Below, piece after piece: positions 24,829 through 33,323 of a stretch of DNA of 64,000 nucleotides (the stretch's first letter is position 1; each line of letters starts with the position of its first letter). This DNA is from JAGNNV01 sp031392925 (GTDB lineage: Bacteria; Acidobacteriota; Vicinamibacteria; Fen-336; JAGNNV01), in the NCBI GenBank assembly GCA_031392925.1, contig JANMVV010000009.1, forward strand, positions 11,384 through 75,383. The letters are read 5' to 3'. The notes beneath the pieces were generated by a model. The model was given only the letters and a program-made list of their open reading frames with translations. It was not told the origin of the DNA and searched no databases. A program made the position numbers and the translations under genes.

Positions 24829-25951
24829 TGATGTTGAAGACGGTGTCGCGCTCCACGGGGCGACGGCCAGCTTCACGGATCAGGCGGCACAACTCGTCGA
24901 CGGACAGCGACTGAGACGTGGGCGCGCCCGCATCATGGGCTACCTTCTCTTCGGTCACGGTGCCGTCGAGATCGTCGGCCCCGAACGACAGGCCGATCTG
25001 GGCCACGCGCGGGCCGATCATGATCCAGTAGGACTTGATATGCGGGATGTTGTCGAGCATCAGCCGCGCCACCGCGATCGCCTTCAGGTCCTCGAAGCCG
25101 GTGGTCTCCGGCAGTTTCATGGAAGGCGCTTCCCAGGGCTGGAAGGCGAGGGGGATGAAGGTGACGAAACCGTTCGTCTCGTCCTGCAGCTCGCGCAGGC
25201 GGATCAGATGATCGACCCGGTCCTCGATGGTCTCGATATGGCCGTACAGCATCGTGCAGTTGCTGGGGATGCCCAGCTTGTGCGCCTGGCGGGCGACGTC
25301 GAGCCACTGCTCGCCCGTGGCCTTGCCCTTGATGATCTTGTTGCGGGTTTCCTGGTTGAAGATCTCAGCGCCTCCTCCGGGCATCGAGTCCATCCCCGCT
25401 TCCTTGAGGGTCTGGAGGATTTCCACCACGGACTTCCGGTAGAGCTTGCTGAAGAAGAAGATCTCGACCGCAGTGAAGGCCTTCACGTGAATGTCGGGGC
25501 GGATCCGCTTGATCCCCTTCAGCATGTCGGTGAAGTACTGGAGGGGCAGGTCGGGATGGAGGCCGCCGACGATATGCACTTCCCGGCAGGCTAAGGGCTG
25601 CTTCGCGACATCGGCGAAGACCTGGTCGAGGGACATCGTGTAAGCGCGGGGCTCGCCCGTCTTCGCGGCGAAGGCGCAGAAGTCGCAGGTCGCCGCGCAC
25701 ACGTTGGTGTGGTTGATGTGGGTGTTGCAGACGAAATACGCCACGTCGCCGTGCTTCGTCTCGCGCACGTGGTTCGCGAGCCGTCCGAGACCGAGCAGGT
25801 CGTTGGTGCGATAGAGCGCGACGCCGTCGTCGAACGAGAGGCGCTTGCCCGCGCGAACCTTCGCGCGGATCGACTCGAGCGACGAGTCGTTCATCGGGAA
25901 GCTTTCGAGCACGGAAGGGACAGCCACGGCTGAGGCGTTCATTCCTGCCAT
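24815..25951 (-). CDS. mqnE: Aminofutalosine synthase, radical SAM (menaquinone synthesis)
   Basis: About 378 residues. The radical SAM cluster motif is CAATCDFCAF, preceded by THINHTNV. The C-terminal FGADDLDGTVTEEKVAH and REAGRRPVERDTVFN fit MqnE better than the related cyclase MqnC. It joins carboxyvinyl-oxybenzoate to SAM to give aminofutalosine, the futalosine route to menaquinone. The start is uncertain: ATG 25951 is listed, with GTG 25981 and later ATGs also in frame. No other mqn gene lies in the window. Confidence 0.9.
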   Translation of the reverse strand: MAGMNASAVAVPSVLESFPMNDSSLESIRAKVRAGKRLSFDDGVALYRTNDLLGLGRLANHVRETKHGDVAYFVCNTHINHTNVCAATCDFCAFAAKTGEPRAYTMSLDQVFADVAKQPLACREVHIVGGLHPDLPLQYFTDMLKGIKRIRPDIHVKAFTAVEIFFFSKLYRKSVVEILQTLKEAGMDSMPGGGAEIFNQETRNKIIKGKATGEQWLDVARQAHKLGIPSNCTMLYGHIETIEDRVDHLIRLRELQDETNGFVTFIPLAFQPWEAPSMKLPETTGFEDLKAIAVARLMLDNIPHIKSYWIMIGPRVAQIGLSFGADDLDGTVTEEKVAHDAGAPTSQSLSVDELCRLIREAGRRPVERDTVFNIIKEW

Positions 25952-26009
25952 TTTATTGGATAAAGGCTGCTTTCGCCTCACCTCTTGCGGTCTACCGCAC
26001 AGACGGGCC

Positions 26010-26015
26010 TATACT
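26010..26015 (+). promoter_or_regulatory. Candidate -10 box (TATACT) for the M23 peptidase gene
   Basis: TATACT at 26010-26015 stands out in GC-rich sequence. TTGCGG at 25985-25990 is a possible -35 with a long 19-bp spacer. A transcription start near 26022 would place the AAGGA at 26024-26028 in a very short leader and argues against in-frame TTG starts at 25985 and 26018. Confidence 0.35.
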
Positions 26016-26017
26016 TT

Positions 26018-27256
26018 TTGGTTAAGGACGCTAAAACCCTGAGGAAACTCTTCTTCTGCCTCGTGATGGCAATCGGCCTCGCCGTTCTGCCCATCGACGC
26101 CTCCCCGTTCCTGGGGGGCACGGAATCGCTTGCCCTGGCCGCGATCACCCCGAAGTTTTCGGTGGTGCGCGGTCAGATCGAGCGGGGGAAGACGCTCGCC
26201 GCCGCCCTCTCGCGCGTGATCAGCGATCGGGAGATCCACGACCTCGTCCAGACCGCCCGCCCGAGCTATGACCTCAAGGATGTCCGCCCGGGCCAGGCCT
26301 TCCGCGTGTCGCTCTCCGAGGACGGGAAGCTGCACACGTTCGCTTACGCCATCGACGAACTGCGCACGCTGCGCGTCTCGAAGCGGGTGGATGGCCTCCA
26401 CTCGGATATCGCATCCCGTCAGTACGAGGTGCGGGTGGGAACCGCCGCCGGCGTCATCGAGTCCAGCCTCTTCGAGACCATCGACTCGATCGGCGAGAAG
26501 GACGAACTCGCCATGGAACTGTCAGAGATCTTCGCCTGGGACATCGACTTCAACACGGCGATCCAGCGGGGCGACACGTTCCGGGTGGCGGTCGAGAAAC
26601 TCTACCTCGACGGTGAGCTCCGCCGGTATGGAAAAGTCCTGGCCGCCGAGTTCGTGAACTCCGGCCGGACCCTTCGCGCCGTGCGCTTCGAAGGCCAGGA
26701 CCAAACCACCGCCTACTACGAACCCTCGGGCGAGCCCCTGAAGAAGGCATTCCTGAAGTCGCCCCTGCGGTTCACGCGGGTGAGTTCCAGCTTCTCGGGT
26801 GGCCGCTTCCATCCCGTGCTGCATGTCACCCGCGCCCACAACGGCACCGATCTCGCCGCGACCTACGGAACTCCGGTGCGCGCGATCGGCCACGGCACCG
26901 TCACCACGGCGGGCTTCGAGAGCGGCTATGGGAACCTGGTCGCGGTCCGTCATGCGAACGGGTACACCAGTTACTACGGCCACCTGTCGAAGATCCTGGT
27001 GCGCGCCGGCCAGCGCGTCGCGCAGACCGATCTCGTGGGTCTGGTGGGAGCCACCGGTCTCGCCACCGGACCTCACCTGCACTACGGCATCATGAGGAAC
27101 GGGGCGTGGGCCGATCCGATGCGCATCCAGAGTCCGCCCGCGGAGCCTCTGAGGGCGGAGGATCGGCCGGCTTTCCAGGAACTGGCGAAAGTGTCTTTGG
27201 CCCAATTGCCTCCCCAACCTGTGAACCTTAGAGCGGCGAACGACTCACGGCGTTAG
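26018..27256 (+). CDS. M23-family peptidoglycan metalloendopeptidase
   Basis: About 412 residues. After a signal sequence (LRKLFFCLVMAIGLAVL) comes a LysM/OapA-like N-terminal region and then the lytic domain. Zinc ligands are visible in THNGTD-type RAHNGTDLAA and in GPHLHYGI, with HGTVTTAGFESGYGN between them. It should cleave cross-links in the periplasm. The start is unclear: TTG 26018 is listed, but a CTG at 26039 with AAGGA 10 bases upstream would give a clean signal peptide; ATG 26066 would truncate it. It is divergent from mqnE. Confidence 0.88.
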   Translation: MVKDAKTLRKLFFCLVMAIGLAVLPIDASPFLGGTESLALAAITPKFSVVRGQIERGKTLAAALSRVISDREIHDLVQTARPSYDLKDVRPGQAFRVSLSEDGKLHTFAYAIDELRTLRVSKRVDGLHSDIASRQYEVRVGTAAGVIESSLFETIDSIGEKDELAMELSEIFAWDIDFNTAIQRGDTFRVAVEKLYLDGELRRYGKVLAAEFVNSGRTLRAVRFEGQDQTTAYYEPSGEPLKKAFLKSPLRFTRVSSSFSGGRFHPVLHVTRAHNGTDLAATYGTPVRAIGHGTVTTAGFESGYGNLVAVRHANGYTSYYGHLSKILVRAGQRVAQTDLVGLVGATGLATGPHLHYGIMRNGAWADPMRIQSPPAEPLRAEDRPAFQELAKVSLAQLPPQPVNLRAANDSRR

Positions 27257-27265
27257 AGTCGTCGC

Positions 27266-27919
27266 ATGAGCTCTCGGGGTCTGGTGCGACGTGGCCTCCC
27301 ACCCCTCCTGGCTCTCGGCGCAGCCGCGATGGTGCTGCCCCTTCACGGCTCGGCGCGGGCCGCTTCGCCCGTGGTCACGGTCGGCGCAGGCGGAGCGAAG
27401 ATCAAGGTGACCCAGGCGTCGCTGTCGGAAGCAATCGACGCCCTCGCGCGCGCCGCCGGCTTCCGGGTGACCTACGAGGGCGCGCGGCCGACTGTCATGC
27501 TCTTCAACGCCGAGATCGACACCCCCACCGTGGCCCAGACGCTCTTCCGCCTCATCGACGGGCAAAATCTCAACTACGCGGTGATGTTCGACCTCAGCGG
27601 AAAGCAGGTCACGTCTCTCCTCGTCCTCGGCATCCCGCCCAAGACCGGTGGAGCGCCCGGTGTACCTGCAGGCGCCGCGCGGCCTCAGCCCTTCACGCCG
27701 CCCCGCGGGTCGAGAAGCGACATGCCGGTGCTCGATGACGATCCGGCCGAACCCGAACCGGAATCGACGCCGCAGCCGACGACGGCGCCCCCACCCGCGG
27801 CTCCTCCGAGGGGCAGTCCGGGCGGACCGACATCACCCGCCCCGCCCTCCCCTTTCACACCAAGGCCTCTGTTCGGCAGCCCGTTCGGTCCGCGCCCCTC
27901 TCCTTCGCCCTCACCGTGA
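27266..27919 (+). CDS. Exported STN-like domain protein with proline-rich tail
   Basis: 217 residues. A signal peptide (LPPLLALGAAAMVLPLHGSARA) is followed by about 90 residues resembling the secretin/TonB short N-terminal (STN) fold: SLSEAIDALARAAGFRVTYE, then TPTVAQTLFRLIDGQNLNYA. The last ~85 residues are dominated by Pro, Ser and Thr. It starts 9 bp after the M23 gene and ends in a 9-bp convergent overlap with the secretion operon. An accessory role with the adjacent secretin is possible but unproven. Confidence 0.7.
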   Translation: MSSRGLVRRGLPPLLALGAAAMVLPLHGSARAASPVVTVGAGGAKIKVTQASLSEAIDALARAAGFRVTYEGARPTVMLFNAEIDTPTVAQTLFRLIDGQNLNYAVMFDLSGKQVTSLLVLGIPPKTGGAPGVPAGAARPQPFTPPRGSRSDMPVLDDDPAEPEPESTPQPTTAPPPAAPPRGSPGGPTSPAPPSPFTPRPLFGSPFGPRPSPSPSP

Positions 27920-28546
27920 CACTCGAGGCGTCTCGAGGTCGGGGGCTCGCTGGCCGCCGCCTTGAGGCGGAGCCTGGTTGGGCGCTCGGGGTGGCCCGCT
28001 CACCGCGGCCGACTGACCGCCCACGATGAACGGGATATTCGGAGCGAAGACCCACTGGTTGTAGGCCAGATTCCCGTTCACAAGACGAAGGCCGGTTTCC
28101 TTCGAGAGGCTTGCCACGCCGGCGATCGGCCCGGAGGGAGCGCCTGAGTTGCCGCCAAAAACCGGCGTCGGCGCAGGAGTCGGCGTTGGTGTCGGCCGGC
28201 CCGATCCGCCGAGCGACCCGCCCGGCCCGCCCGGTCGCGCCGGCACCACTTCACCGGGACGCACGATGCGCCACTTCCCATCCGCGCTCATCGGGTCCTT
28301 GTAGGCCTGGCGCAGATACTTGCCCTTGACGAGCTGATCGAAGGAGGTGGGGAGCGCGTTGCCGTTCTTGCGCTGAAACCGGGCGATGGCCGCGGAGATC
28401 TGGCGTCCCCTGAAGATGAGCTCCTGCTCCTTGTCGTCCTTCACGAGGTAGCGCCAGGAAGGCATCGCAAGCATGAGAGCGAAGGTCATGATCGCGATCA
28501 TGGCCAGGAGCGCAGGCATGGAGAAACCCGACTCGTTCCGGCTCAC
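27911..28546 (-). CDS. Pseudopilin lacking Glu5 (tip/GspK-type candidate)
   Basis: 211 residues. A prepilin peptidase site (ESG|FSMPA) precedes a hydrophobic helix (LLAMIAIMTFALMLAM). Position +5 of the mature protein is Ala instead of the Glu found in major pilins, as in GspK, the tip pseudopilin of type II systems. A Pro/Thr-rich linker with PTPTPTPAPTP lies near residues 115-130. It is the last gene of the secretion operon and overlaps the transglycosylase gene by 4 bp. Confidence 0.8.
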   Translation of the reverse strand: MSRNESGFSMPALLAMIAIMTFALMLAMPSWRYLVKDDKEQELIFRGRQISAAIARFQRKNGNALPTSFDQLVKGKYLRQAYKDPMSADGKWRIVRPGEVVPARPGGPGGSLGGSGRPTPTPTPAPTPVFGGNSGAPSGPIAGVASLSKETGLRLVNGNLAYNQWVFAPNIPFIVGGQSAAVSGPPRAPNQAPPQGGGQRAPDLETPRVSR

Positions 28547-29226
28547 TGCTTCTTTCCGAACGCCTTCGCGGTGGAGCCTTGTTTCTCCGCCGTCTCGAAG
28601 TCCTTGACGACCCTGCGAATGTAGCCGCGGGTCTCGCCATAAGGAGGAACGCCGTTGTACTTCGCGACCGCACCCGCGCCCGCGTTGTAGGCGGCCAGAG
28701 CCTCGGCCACGCGCCCCTCGTATCTCTCCAGCAACCGGCGCAGCAGGCGGGCGCCCGCGTCGATGTTCCGGGCAGGGTCGAAGGCATCGGCAACACCGAG
28801 TTCTCTGGCGGTTCCCGGCATGAGCTGCATCACGCCCCGAGCGCCCTTCGGTGAGACCGCGTCCGGATTGAGGGCCGACTCGGCCCGCGCCACCGCGCGG
28901 ACCAACGACCGCGGCAACGCGTACCTGTGGGCCGCATCCCCCACCATCTGCTCGATGGTTCGCGGCGTTGAATCGACAACGCCCGCGGGCGAAGCGACGG
29001 GCACGACCGGCTCGGCGTCGACCTCCTCGTCGGGCTCCACGCGCTCGATATCGATGGCGCGGACCTCGATGTCGCCGCCCTTCAGAGTCGCGACGCAGGC
29101 GGACGCGTTGCAGGAGAGCGCGTCGATCTTGAGCGTCTTGCCCACTCGGAGGTAGAGCGTGTCGGCCGACGCGGCGCCCGGGCCCACGGCCCAGATCAGG
29201 ATGGCCACCAGGAAGAAGGCTCTCAC
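28543..29226 (-). CDS. Lytic transglycosylase (SLT domain)
   Basis: 227 residues with a signal peptide (FFLVAILIWAVGPGAASA). The C-terminal SLT domain has the catalytic Glu in VARAESALNPDAVSP, then GVMQLMPGTARELGV and LAAYNAGAGAVAKYNG. It cuts glycan strands, probably to open peptidoglycan for the secretion apparatus encoded by the same operon. The N-terminal ~75 residues are a small beta domain with two cysteines (LSCNASACVATL). Confidence 0.92.
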   Translation of the reverse strand: MRAFFLVAILIWAVGPGAASADTLYLRVGKTLKIDALSCNASACVATLKGGDIEVRAIDIERVEPDEEVDAEPVVPVASPAGVVDSTPRTIEQMVGDAAHRYALPRSLVRAVARAESALNPDAVSPKGARGVMQLMPGTARELGVADAFDPARNIDAGARLLRRLLERYEGRVAEALAAYNAGAGAVAKYNGVPPYGETRGYIRRVVKDFETAEKQGSTAKAFGKKQ

Positions 29227-29233
29227 GACGAGG

Positions 29234-29947
29234 CTACGGGGCGGCCAGAACCTGGATGGTGATGTCGGCGATCGTGCCCGTGGAGGGTGCCAACACCTCG
29301 ACCTTGACGGTGATCGTGCCCGCCGTGGTCCGGGAGGTCTGGACTCGATTCACCGCATCGCCGTTGTTGTTGGTGGTCACATCCGTTCCGTCCAGCAGGC
29401 GATCGGTCGCGGGGTTGTTCGAAACCGAGAACCGGACAATGATTCCCGGGATCGGGTTTCCCTTGTCGTCGAGGACGGTGGCCCGGATCGACGCGATGGA
29501 CTTGCCCAGTCTCAGGTCGATGGTCGGGTCGATGGCCTGGGTTTTCACCTGGCTCACCCGGGGCGCCCCGATAACGATGTTCTCCGCTTTGACGTTGACG
29601 GGGCCGGACGCTGCGGTCACCACCGCGGTACCGGAACGCGCATCGGAGATGAGGTTCACCCGGGCCACCCCATCGTTGGTCTTCGCCTGCTCCTGGATCC
29701 TGCCAAGGGTCGTGAAGAACTGAATGACCGTCCCGTCCGGAACGGGTGTGCCCGCCTTCTCGGTGGCGAGCACCGAGACCACCGCGCTGGCGCCGTTGGC
29801 GGCGATGAACGAAGGGTTCACGAAGATCTGAAGGGTGGTGCCGTCAGGCGCGCTCAGGATGGCCTGGCCGCAGGACGCGAACGCCATTCCCGCAATGATG
29901 AGCGCAACCAGGCCGCCCACCGTCCTTCTCCTGACCCGACGTGTCAT
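29234..29947 (-). CDS. Lipoprotein with two invasin-type (Big_1-like) Ig domains
   Basis: 237 residues. The signal has lipobox AFASC (Cys26). Two repeats of about 95 residues follow the bacterial Ig-like pattern: VPDGTVIQFFTTLG ... GVARVNLIS, and then IPGIIVRFSVSNNPATDR ... GDAVNRVQT. Such domains stabilise surface assemblies. Its start overlaps the secretin stop (4 bp), suggesting it is a pilotin-like or secretin-associated component; this is inferred from position. Confidence 0.82.
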   Translation of the reverse strand: MTRRVRRRTVGGLVALIIAGMAFASCGQAILSAPDGTTLQIFVNPSFIAANGASAVVSVLATEKAGTPVPDGTVIQFFTTLGRIQEQAKTNDGVARVNLISDARSGTAVVTAASGPVNVKAENIVIGAPRVSQVKTQAIDPTIDLRLGKSIASIRATVLDDKGNPIPGIIVRFSVSNNPATDRLLDGTDVTTNNNGDAVNRVQTSRTTAGTITVKVEVLAPSTGTIADITIQVLAAP

Positions 29948-32352
29948 GGGGTCACCGTAACACGAACGGCTCCAGCCGACGGAACCGGGCCCTGTGCAGT
30001 TCCAGAGCTCAGGGAGAGACTCTCGACGAAGATCGTCGCCTCGCCTGGACGGGTGGCCCGAAAACCGACGATCGCGACCGTGCCGGTTCCACCGGCAAGC
30101 GGCGTGAGCCGTTTGAACTGGGCCGAGGCCCGCGAGCCTTCGAACTGCCGCTCGGCCAGGACCTGGACGCCGTCGACGGAGAGAAGCTGGCCCGCGGCCA
30201 TCTCCACGAACTCGAGGGCGGGCGAGTCCGCGCGCACCGTGATGCTCACATCCTTCAGCGAGCGCGCGTTGAAGAGGTTCACGGCCACGCGCTGAACCTC
30301 GCCGACCCTCATCCGGACCTCGGTGCGGTCCCAGGCGGAGCGAGAAGCGAGCGGGCCCCCCGCAGGAGGCGGTGTAGGCGCTCCCCGCGTGACCGGATCG
30401 AGGGCCGAACCCGACGGCGACGCGGTCTCACTGGGAGGAGCGGGAGACGCGGATGTCGTCGCCGAAGAAGTCAGCGACGCGACCGGCGTCGGCACGGGAG
30501 TGGGTGATGCGGCCGGAGTCTCCGCGCGAGCGGCGGGCGCCGGCGTTTCGGGCTCTGGCTCCACCTCCTCGCGTCCGAAGAGCGGACGCACGCCGGGAAT
30601 GCGGAGATTGTTGCGGAGACCGAGATACAAGGGCTCCACGTCCTCGGCCACGACGTTCGGCGCCCGGAGAATGTGCGGGGTGAGCGAAATGAGAATCTCG
30701 ATGTCCTGGTCCGAGGCTTGGTGGCTGCCCAGGATCTTGTTGAGAATCGGGATCGAATCGATGCCCAGCGCGCCCTTGATCGCGCGCGCCTCACGGCCCT
30801 GGATCAGGCCGCCGATGACCGCGGTCACGCCGTCGGTGAGGCGAAGGGTGTTCTCCAGCTTGCGGGTCAGGAACGTCGGATAGTTGGTTGCGCTGGCGCC
30901 GGTGCCGAAGACCTTGTCCTCACCGAGCGCCGAGAACTCGGCCTTGAACTCCATGGTGATCTCGTCGTTCGCGGTCACCTTGGTCTTGTCGATTTCGAGA
31001 TTGACGCCGACCGTCTTGTATTGAGCGCTGGTGGTTCCGCCAAACCCACCGGAGGGTTGGCCCGGCACGGACTGCTGGGCATAGCCCGGATAGAACTGAG
31101 GAATGGGAATGTCGGTGCCCACGTTGAATGTCGCCTTCTTGCCCTCGAAGGCCCGAACCTTGGGCGAGGACAGGATCTTCACCATGGTGTCGTCGTGAAG
31201 GAACTTCGCGAAGACGCCCGAAGGAATCTGCACGACCCAGTCGGAGGCGTTGAGCGAGGAGAGGAAGATGGCCCTCAGGTTTGTCAGTCCCCCGGCCACC
31301 TCTCCCGCCACCCCGGTGGGCTGCAGTTCGACGCCCGCCTGATAGTTGGAGAGTTGCAGGCCGTAGTCCTTCGCCTTCGTCCGGTTGATCTCGAGGATCT
31401 CGACTTCGACCAGGATCTCGCCCTTGGGCTTGTCGTTCGAACGGATGAAGCGATCGGCGAGTGCCATTTCGTCCGGAGTGGCGATGACGGTAATGGAGTT
31501 CGTGGTGTCGTTCTTCGCCACCTTGGTCTGGGCGCCGAGCGCGGTGCGCAGCGCGGCCTCGAGCTCCTTGGCCTCGACGTTTTCGAGGTAGAAGGTGCGC
31601 ATGACCTGATCGTCCCAGCGCTGGCGGGTCTGAGCGTTGGTGTCGTCGAAGATCAGGATGGTGTTGCGATCGAGGACCCGGTAGGCCTTCTTGTTGATGA
31701 GGCCGATCTGGTCGAGCGCCTCCTGGAAGGTGACGCCGGTCAGGTTGGAGGAGATGACCTTGTCCTTGCCCTGCAGATCCGGGTCGAACACCACGTTGAC
31801 GCCGACCAGAGCCCCGAGAGTCTGATAGATCTTCTCCAGCCGCTCGGTCATGTTGAGCTTGATCGGAACCGGGGACCGCGGCGAGAGCAACGGCACGGGC
31901 AGGGTCGCATCGGCGGGCCGGCGCCCGGCGAGGTCCTTCTGCTGACGCTTGTCCGCGGCGATCTTGTCGATCTGGGCCTGGAGGACAGCCATGTCGTCGG
32001 CCGCTGCCCGGTTCGACGAGTCGTAGCCGACCGCGATCCCATACTCTTCCTTCGCCTTTTCGAGGTTCCCGGTCTGGAGATTCCTGCGAGCCTTTCCCGT
32101 GTGATCCCGGCTGGCCTGGATCTTCGCGTTCTCGAGGGCGATCTTGTACTTGATGTTCCTCGGGGAGGCGGTCAGGGCCTTGGTGAAGCGGGCCACCGCC
32201 ATGTCCCAGTCGCCCTTTTCCGAAAAGCGCTGCCCGCCCCGATAGGCGTTGCTGGCGGCGCAGGCGGAGGAAAAGATGGCGAGCGCCGCCACGACCCCCA
32301 AGGTCGCGGCTCGGAAGCGCGGGCTTCGTTCACGGTTCAATCGGGTCTTCAA
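29944..32352 (-). CDS. Secretin (GspD/PilQ-like) lipoprotein with C-terminal cohesin-like domain
   Basis: 802 residues. Lipobox FSSAC (Cys31), then a TPR-like region (about 35-140), secretin N domains (about 160-330, including GVNVVFDPDLQGKDKVISSNL) and the outer-membrane ring (VTAVIGGLIQGREAR, DIEILISLTPHIL, about 400-600). After a Pro/Thr/Ser-rich linker, residues ~690-802 form a cohesin-like beta domain (VGEVQRVAVNLFNARSL). It forms the exit channel. The TPR and cohesin additions are unlike enterobacterial GspD. It sits in the middle of the secretion operon. Confidence 0.93.
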   Translation of the reverse strand: MKTRLNRERSPRFRAATLGVVAALAIFSSACAASNAYRGGQRFSEKGDWDMAVARFTKALTASPRNIKYKIALENAKIQASRDHTGKARRNLQTGNLEKAKEEYGIAVGYDSSNRAAADDMAVLQAQIDKIAADKRQQKDLAGRRPADATLPVPLLSPRSPVPIKLNMTERLEKIYQTLGALVGVNVVFDPDLQGKDKVISSNLTGVTFQEALDQIGLINKKAYRVLDRNTILIFDDTNAQTRQRWDDQVMRTFYLENVEAKELEAALRTALGAQTKVAKNDTTNSITVIATPDEMALADRFIRSNDKPKGEILVEVEILEINRTKAKDYGLQLSNYQAGVELQPTGVAGEVAGGLTNLRAIFLSSLNASDWVVQIPSGVFAKFLHDDTMVKILSSPKVRAFEGKKATFNVGTDIPIPQFYPGYAQQSVPGQPSGGFGGTTSAQYKTVGVNLEIDKTKVTANDEITMEFKAEFSALGEDKVFGTGASATNYPTFLTRKLENTLRLTDGVTAVIGGLIQGREARAIKGALGIDSIPILNKILGSHQASDQDIEILISLTPHILRAPNVVAEDVEPLYLGLRNNLRIPGVRPLFGREEVEPEPETPAPAARAETPAASPTPVPTPVASLTSSATTSASPAPPSETASPSGSALDPVTRGAPTPPPAGGPLASRSAWDRTEVRMRVGEVQRVAVNLFNARSLKDVSITVRADSPALEFVEMAAGQLLSVDGVQVLAERQFEGSRASAQFKRLTPLAGGTGTVAIVGFRATRPGEATIFVESLSLSSGTAQGPVPSAGAVRVTVTP

Positions 32353-32364
32353 CTTTCCTCGGGT

Positions 32365-32904
32365 CTAGTTCGTCTTGAGGGGCAGACGGCGGGTCCTCCC
32401 GGACCCCATCTCTTCGATTTCCGCCGACTCGGCGCCGATGCGGATGACGCGAAACGCGTTGCCGAGCACCTGCCCCACCTGACCGACCAGGAGTATCTCT
32501 CCATCTTTGACGAAGGAGGCGATCTTCCGGCCTGCCCCATTATCAACGATCCCGATGAGGCTGAGGTTGAGGGGGGGCCACGGAGTGGGAGTGGGCGGGG
32601 CCTCGGGGGTTGGAAACGGAGTGGGACCAGGCAGGGGGGGAAGCTTGATCACGGGCGTCGGCAGGGGATTCTGATCAGCGCGCGAGTCGCGACCGAACTT
32701 GAAGACGTCGCGAGAGGGAGGGGCAGCGAGAGGTTCGGGCCGGCCCAGCCGGTCGAGACCGATGGCCGGAACCTCCGAGCCCGCCTCCAGGCGAAGCGCC
32801 GCCTTCTCGGGCGTGTCACCCGATCTCCCAAAGGCGCTCCAACCCAGAGCCGCCGTGAGGACGAAAAGCAGCACGGCGAAAAGCTCCTTCCGCCCCATCA
32901 CCAT
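32365..32904 (-). CDS. GspC/PilP-like inner-membrane linker
   Basis: 179 residues. One N-terminal transmembrane helix (LFAVLLFVLTAALGWSAF), a Pro-rich spacer with PTPFPTPEAPPTPTPWPP, then a small beta domain (LSLIGIVDNGAGRKIASFV ... GQVLGNAFRVIRI) like the homology region of GspC or the PilP domain, which binds the secretin periplasmic domain. The start overlaps the pseudopilin stop; ATG 32904 and ATG 32898 are both possible. Confidence 0.8.
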   Translation of the reverse strand: MVMGRKELFAVLLFVLTAALGWSAFGRSGDTPEKAALRLEAGSEVPAIGLDRLGRPEPLAAPPSRDVFKFGRDSRADQNPLPTPVIKLPPLPGPTPFPTPEAPPTPTPWPPLNLSLIGIVDNGAGRKIASFVKDGEILLVGQVGQVLGNAFRVIRIGAESAEIEEMGSGRTRRLPLKTN

Positions 32905-33323
32905 TCGCTGTAGGGCACGCCATTCAAACCGACCTGGCCCGAAGCGCTTTTGACGTCGAAGACACCGGTCATGGCCTCGCCGCTGGTCGCAGCGGTCTCG
33001 GGCGGTATCTCAACCCAGGGCTCGGAGGAGATGGGGTCGGGCGGGATCTTCCGGAGGTACCCGTCGGTGACCAGGGCCTCCAGGGTTTCCGGGTACTTCC
33101 CTTTGTCGGACTGGTACTGATCGATCAGATCGCGCAGGCGATAGAGGTTCTCGCGAAGCACGGCCTCGCGGGCGGAGAGCACGGAGTTGCGGTAGTTGGG
33201 CAGGGCGATCGATACCAGGATGCCCATGATCGTGATGACCACGATCAACTCCAGAAGGGTGAAGCCCTTCGATCGATCGTTTCTTCTTCGTGATGCGGGA
33301 GATGCGGAATTCAGTGCCACCAT
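32898..33323 (-). CDS. Type II secretion major pseudopilin (GspG-like)
   Basis: 141 residues from ATG 33323. The prepilin motif SKG|FTLLELIVVITIMGIL has Glu at +5. The globular part follows GspG (LRDLIDQYQSDKGKYPETLEAL, RKIPPDPIS, ending NGVPYSEW). The longer open frame upstream is basic and overlaps the previous gene, so it is rejected. The start shares one base with the stop of the neighbouring pseudopilin. Confidence 0.92.
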   Translation of the reverse strand: MVALNSASPASRRRNDRSKGFTLLELIVVITIMGILVSIALPNYRNSVLSAREAVLRENLYRLRDLIDQYQSDKGKYPETLEALVTDGYLRKIPPDPISSEPWVEIPPETAATSGEAMTGVFDVKSASGQVGLNGVPYSEW

